64,000 nt of DNA from Drosophila persimilis (Eukaryota > Arthropoda > Insecta > Diptera > Drosophilidae): positions 1,178,001 to 1,242,000 of the forward strand of contig NW_020825326.1 of NCBI RefSeq assembly GCF_003286085.1, in the 5' to 3' direction. Below are positions 58,791 through 64,000 of the stretch, in pieces (the stretch's first letter is position 1; the number at the start of each line of letters is the position of its first letter). Made by a program: the position numbers and the translations under genes. Below the pieces are notes generated by a model. The model saw only the letters and a list, made by a program, of their open reading frames with translations. It had not been told where the DNA came from and ran no database searches.

Positions 58791-59909
58791 CTAACCAATC
58801 GGGCTGAAATTTTGGGACAGGATTACATTTTAATGTTCTAAATCACAAACAAATTTAATCAGATCAGAGCAATATATAGTATAGCTGCCATAGGAACCAT
58901 TGGCCAAATATCGTATTTTTGAACTTTGACCTCAAGGCGTTGTCGAATCAGACTGAAAATTTTAAATTTATGTGTATTCAAAAGTAAATCGGAAAAATGT
59001 TGTGAATGTGAAAAACGGGGCCTGGTTGATTATTTTACTATTTATCATAGCCGAATCATTGTGGTTCAGACTAACGTAAATCATCATTATTGTTCACTGT
59101 TTGCACTGCCCACTGTATGAACATAAACATAAAAGACATTTTACAATGATCACCCTTTGATACGGATGGGTATCAGAGTTTGTTGGTGCTTAGTGCGTCT
59201 GCTAAAGTTATTTTCAAGTCTGTGTCACGGAATCAAGACACGTAAAAGTGGCTCAAAATGTTTAAACTTTGTCTTGGCGAAGAGTACAGAGAGCCCCCGC
59301 TACAGCCCTTTTTTAGTTCTCTGCTTTCTCCTGAGTCATGTTGTTTGTTTTTTCCATTTTCCACTTGCTGAACGTTTTTTTTTTGTTTTTTATCGGACTT
59401 AGGGATATTCCTGACAAGCTTAAAGTTCTCCCTAACGCCTTTCCTGCGTCTATCTCTCCCTCATCCTCTGAGGTAATTTAGTCCAATGGTTTTTTGGTAA
59501 TTAGCTAGCAACTAGTAAGCTGTAAATTCCGTCTTGTCTCTGAGGTTGCTTGCCAAGTTAAAATGCGGCTGTGACATTATCGTTAGAGCACTCCTACGAG
59601 TGCCTTCGACCCTTGGCAGAACTTTCAGAAAGTTTTGAGTGTATGTGTGCTTTTTATAACGCTTGAAGCAATAACAAGAAACTTTTCTGTTTCGTACACA
59701 AACACTTGCATAAATTATTGCATTTTGCAGTAATTCATAAAACTATAAAACGTCAGGAGTTTCCATTTCACCTCAGCCAAATCTTGTACTTTTGTGCTTT
59801 CGCTGTGTCACATTGTAATTGCATAGGTGAGAAATGAGGAGAAAGTTACTTTTCATATAAATTTAATTTTGCAATACTTGTTAGGTATACAATTAGTTTT
59901 TTCTTTGTC
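58791..59909. other. Intergenic, nothing identified
   Basis: AT-rich sequence with short open frames and no domain. GCTAACCAATCGGGCTGAAA near 58790 is the inverse of TTTCAGCCCGATTGGTTAAC near 52228, a short shared repeat trace. Confidence 0.4.
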
Positions 59910-60087
59910 CGGACGGACAGATGGATAAACGGACAGACAGACATGGCTCAATCGACTCGGCTATTAACGCTGATCAATAATATATATATTTTATGGGGTT
60001 GAAACGCTTCCTTCTGGACGTTACACACATCAACTTTCCCTACAAATCTAATATACCTCTATGCTCATTTTGAGTATCGGGTATAAA
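59910..60087 (+). mobile_element. DINE-1/Helentron-like 3' end fragment
   Basis: It holds only the last part of the element: a GGACGGACAGATGGATAAAC run, CATGGCTCAATCGACTCGGC, TTTTATGGGGTTGAAACG, and the end CTCATTTTGAGTATCGGGTA with TAAAAA. Confidence 0.85.
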
Positions 60088-60218
60088 AATGGCTAATATG
60101 AATTTTAACACTTTAAAACTGAAAAACAGTTTTTTTTACTTAAGATGCGTACTGCAATAAAAACCTGCACTTATTGGCGCTCGGAAGATCCACGATCCAC
60201 ACGGCGCTCACCGCAGCA

Positions 60219-60969
60219 TAGTGTTGTGTTGCTCATGAGTAGACCTCGGATTTTGCATATTTGATTCATCAGCATAGTCGTGGGCTCATTATTAATTTTT
60301 GTTCAATTGATTTCCTTTGACTATATTTGAAAAGCACTTGGCTGGGGGATCGGAGGATCGGAGGTGCTGCGAGTACGAGTCATCAGAATTTTTCTATCTT
60401 AATCCTTTAAAAATATGCAAATATGCAAAATCCGAGGTCTACTCATGAGTGAGTGAACAAAAAAGAGTTGTTCAATTAAGTGAGCAACTGAACATGTTCC
60501 TTCCAAGCTGTTCTTTTTTGTTCACTTGTTCTTTGGTGTTCACTTGTTCTTTGTTGTTCACTTGTTCTTTTTGCTCACTTGTTCTTTGTTGTTCACTTGT
60601 TCATTTTTGTTCACTTGTTCTCTACTCACTTTTTGCGCAATTTTGCTCCTAAAAGGCCATTTTGCGATCTGGCAGCTTTTGCTCATATTTGCGTTTACTT
60701 CACACTTTTTGTATTACCGGCAAAGCTGTTTACTCTTTCAAAAATTCAGTATGTCGCTAATTCGAAAGTATAGTGAAATTTGGAACCATCTGTGCATGAA
60801 TAGTAAACAACTAAGTGAGCAAGTCAGCAACTGAGCAAGTGAGCAACTGAGCAAGTGAGTAACTGAGCAATCTAAAAGAGCAAGTGAGCAATATGAGTGA
60901 GTTGACTCACTTACTAAAAAAGAAAAAGTGAACATGTTCACCAAAATGAGCAATGTTTACCCAACACTA
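60219..60969. mobile_element. hAT-type foldback MITE with 8-bp target duplication
   Basis: The ends are TAGTGTTG at 60219 and CAACACTA at 60969, a terminal inverted repeat of the hAT type. They are flanked by CCGCAGCA (60211-60218) and CCGCAGTA (60970-60977), an 8-bp target duplication with one difference. Inside are tandem GTTCACTTGTTCTTT units on the left arm (60528-60625) and inverse GAGCAAGTGAGCAACT units on the right arm (60810-60895). A perfect 32-bp inverted repeat at 60232-60263 and 60418-60449 encloses a separate spacer. There is no coding capacity. Confidence 0.8.
60232..60449. repeat. Perfect 32-bp inverted repeat with 154-base spacer
   Basis: Arms 60232-60263 and 60418-60449 (CTCATGAGTAGACCTCGGAT and on) are exact reverse complements. 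It could be a nested MITE or part of the foldback arm. Confidence 0.85.
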
Positions 60970-60977
60970 CCGCAGTA

Positions 60978-61379
60978 TAACGTTTAAGCTAGTTTAGTGT
61001 CGATTTCACCCCCGTTTCAACCGGCCGACATACAACACGAATATACAACAAATGTACAACATATATACATATGTACGTGAATATATTTTTCGACGAGTGC
61101 TTGGAGTCTCGATCCGCCCTACAAACACACATAAATGATAATTTCCTTCTGTTTATATATATACCACATCATTCGCAGTCACAACAGGAAGAAACACTTT
61201 AAAAGTGTGCTTATTCAAAATATTTTCTTCGATTTACTCTGTTGAAAGAATAGCTATATACGATGCAATACAAATTATTAAATCTAAAATTATTTATCTA
61301 TAAGATAAAACAAAACAAAAAATAATTGAACTAACCCTTTTCTAACTAAACTTTTCTAACCAAAATTACACATCCAAAT
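60978..61379. other. Intergenic, nothing identified
   Basis: AT-rich with a short ACATATGTAC cluster near 61065. No gene or repeat end recognised. Confidence 0.4.
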
Positions 61380-63290
61380 GCATACAAAATCGACTAGCTG
61401 AACCCTCCACGAGGGTGCCGGCTGGGCAATAGACACTGCATTACCCCGGGCAAGGGTAATGCACTGTCGCTTGCTCTGTCCGAGGCAATGCAGTGTCTAG
61501 CTAAGGCAATGGTCCGGCGTCTTCCCGATCTAAAGTCGGGGGAACCGAACCAGGGCCATGGCTAGAGGTGCCCGGCGGTCAGGCTTAAAACGCTAAGGGG
61601 TGGTCCCCCCTAACCTGTATGGAGCCTCGGGCCAATTATGGAGGCGAGGAACGATCAAACACGGGTTGGGATGTCAACGTCGGTGGGAAGCGTGACTGCT
61701 ACCACAGGCGGGACAGGGGCAATCCTCTCTAGGTCGCCAGTGGTCACACCTCGGACTTGGCGGAGCAGGCCAGGTCAGTTGTAAAGCTACTGCCACAACA
61801 GCAACAAAAACTCACTCCGCAGCCTGCAAGCTGAGCTGCACAGATGCATTGGTCGACACAGACAAGGATCTGGTGAGCGTGCTCTCATTAAGCAGGACGG
61901 AGGAAGAGAGCCTTCTCCGCTCGCCGGAACCAGGCACCAGCTCCCTGCGTAGGGAAGGGCCGAAACGTTCCAAAGAGGGGATGAAGGCCAAAGCAAAGTA
62001 CAATGCGGCCCTCAACATCAAAAGCCGGCTGCAAGGAAAGCAGACATCTCCCAGGAGGAGAAAGTCAAGTTAGCTTGGGCCGAGGAGCGAGTAAAGGAGG
62101 GCCGGCTACACTACGCTCAGATGCCACAAATGAGGGCGTCGAATGGCGAATTTGCCAATAAGGTGGAGGAAATGGCCACCAAGAGGCAACGCTCGACTGA
62201 GAGTGCCATTAAGGACACTCCGGCGAGCAAGCGGCAACGCGGGTCCACCGAAAGCGGCCAAGAACAAAGCCCAAAGCGAAGGTCAGTGACGTGATCAAAC
62301 GAGATTTGAGGCGGAGAAGCGAGGAGAATGGCAGCGGCACAGTGGCACAGCTGGTGCATGCGAGTCTGGAAAACGCACTGTTCGCGCTGATGGAGGAAAA
62401 TTCCGCGGCCCCAATGCCCACTTTCGATGATGCTGGGTAGATTAATGTGGTGAAAATCCTAAAGTGCAATGACGACCCAACCATAAGGTGGCTGACGCGC
62501 ACGGTCTGCCAACTGGAGGCGATGTGGGAGCGGGCCAAGCTGGAGGTCGTGGACCGGAGGCATTTCCCGTCCAAACCTAGGGCGAAGGTACTCTTCCCCA
62601 TCACAATCCAGGAAGACCGAGCGCTGAAGCTCCAGCGGCAAAATACGGACGTGGAGGATTGGAGGATCCTACACATTGGTAGCCCACTACCCAACGAGGG
62701 GGGCCAATGTGTGATCCTCCAAATAAACAAAGAAGCAGAAGATCTGTTCTACCCCAAATTCGGGATGATGGCGTAGGGCTTGGGTAGTGTCTACCTGCGC
62801 CTAAAAAAGTGCTACCCCGGAGACAAGGACGCGCGCACCCTACACGCAGGCGAGGTAGAAAAGGACTTAGGTCTTGAGTTCTTGAGTCTTGGAAGAAGAG
62901 GAGGACGGTGACCTGACGCTGGTAGTCAACCCGTCAGGTGCAACTGAGCCAGCCACCCAACAAGGTGGAGAGTTACTGCTGCTCAACTTGCATAAATGCA
63001 AGGTGGCGTCGGCGGAGCTGACCCCAAAAACACATTAATGGACAGTAAACTGGCATGGAAATCCAATGAATTGGAAAGGGTAAAGAAGGCCACCATTGCG
63101 CTTTACGCATCCAAGAAGATGCTTTGCAGCACATGGGGCCTGTCTCAGGCTCTGATGCACTGGATTTACATCTCGGTGGTGCGACCAACTCTGCTGTATG
63201 GAATCTTAGTGTGGTGGCAAGCTACCGAAAAGAAGACGTATCATAAGCTTATGGAAAAGACTTGACATTCACGCTCGTCTGACTGCAGGA
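61380..63290 (+). pseudogene. LOA-type LINE relic with a large internal deletion
   Basis: ORF1 pieces are readable from 61849 (SLSRTEEESLLRSPEPGTSS) through KVEEMATKRQRSTESA to a C-terminal domain at 62447-62860 with DPTIRWLTRTVCQLEAMW, WRILHIGSPLPNEGGQCVIL and GLGSVYLRLKKCY, which I recall as typical of LOA/Bilbo ORF1. ORF2 begins near 62960 (LLLLNLHKCKVASAELT, endonuclease start) and then jumps straight to the RT C-terminus (LAWKSNELERVKKATIALYA and RPTLLYGILVWWQATEKKTY, near 63050-63240). The rest of the endonuclease and the RT core have been deleted. Stops and frameshifts are also present. Confidence 0.75.
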
Positions 63291-64000
63291 AAGGCAGCAC
63301 AGCGCCTTATTCACCAGATCCACTGAATACATGACCCACCAAACTTGCCTCGACGTCAAAACAACCTTATCTTTCTAACGTGCAACCACGTTATAGGCCA
63401 GATGGTCCTCTCAACTTGGAGCGGCACGCTGTGAATTTTCCTGCTACTGGCTCGTGGGCCAGGAGTGTGGTGTTCTTTTATTTTTGCTCCTAAGCTGGTG
63501 TCTACCTTATTATTATCTTCAATTTATGCGTGTCAATAAGTCATTTACAATCGGGCGGAGAGCACAACACCTAAAACGAAAGACAATAACTGCATTTGGG
63601 AACGGAAAACGAAATGGATTCCTCAGATGTTCATGAGGAGTAATCCTCGCCCACCCTACCTTGGTCTTGTTAACACATACTTTAATTCAAGGCCCCTTAC
63701 GATGAGGGACCTACAGGGGCTTGCTGCAGGAGATCAAACGCTAAAACATTTACTCAAACATTATAAACATTTATTAATTGCTGATGACTCATAATTTAGG
63801 TCCCATATAATCCAGATTTTTCATACGATTCCATCTCTCCCCCCCAAAAAATTTGGTGATAATATATTTACTTAATTAACAATCACTCACAAGATCCTCC
63901 ATCGACGAAGCGCTTCCGATTTCTGTCTCTGAAAAGCATTGGAAAAAAAAAGAGCACACACAATTCGCCTTAAGCACACACACACACACACACAAAACAG
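63291..64000. other. Intergenic, nothing firm; (CA)n at the end
   Basis: The first 200 bases may be more LINE 3' sequence. After that no gene or repeat is recognised, apart from a (CA)n run at 63975-63994. Confidence 0.4.

Noticed and set aside
61380..61800. GGGTGCCGGCTGGGCAATAG region as a tRNA or structured RNA gene
   Set aside because: No cloverleaf or A/B box pair could be built. Its position fits the 5' UTR of the LOA relic.

Overview
The window looks like Drosophila nuclear DNA, most likely from the obscura group (pseudoobscura/miranda/subobscura-like). The grounds are a short-intron nuclear gene with G/C-ending codons and long Gln/Ala/His/Ser homopolymers, very many TACATATGTA microsatellites, and numerous copies of a DINE-1-type Helentron repeat. 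That repeat runs from GAGGGGGAACGTTGTGAG to a TATCGGGTATAAAAA end, with GGACGGACAGAC repeats and the phrase ACTTTATGGGGTCGGAAACG. The species is an inference; Drosophila is close to certain.

Layout. 1-10 kb is a transposon graveyard: DINE-1 copies, Tc1-like transposase relics and a Jockey/TART-like reverse transcriptase relic. 10-22.2 kb is non-coding, microsatellite-rich sequence and probably the upstream region or 5' UTR of the gene that follows. 22.27-34.46 kb holds one host gene of four coding exons, read from conserved splice sites: 22272-23891, 26452-26663, 30566-32899 and 34304-34457. It encodes 1439 aa with a conserved N-terminal block, a conserved C-terminal block and a basic C-terminal tail, and is probably a nuclear regulator. 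I could not name it. Its introns carry a hAT relic and DINE-1 copies. The frame stays open for 434 codons beyond the TAG stop, to TGA at 35762, with coding-like codon use; this is a candidate stop-codon readthrough extension. A probable 3' UTR follows to about 37.3 kb.

37-64 kb is again dominated by mobile elements: DINE-1 copies, fragments of Jockey-, LOA- and CR1/Jockey-type LINEs, a copia relic, Tc1 relics, an unclassified transposase relic and a hAT-type foldback MITE with an 8-bp target duplication. The exception to the decay is a LINE at about 52.8-57.45 kb whose ORF1 (PHD-type zinc finger) and ORF2 (endonuclease plus reverse transcriptase) are both intact. Its ORF1 ends in a correctly phased A-AAA-AAC heptamer directly before the stop, and the -1 frame leads straight into ORF2, which suggests programmed frameshifting.

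The two findings most worth checking are the 434-codon in-frame extension of the host gene and the slippery heptamer of the intact LINE. No tRNA, rRNA or CRISPR array was seen.
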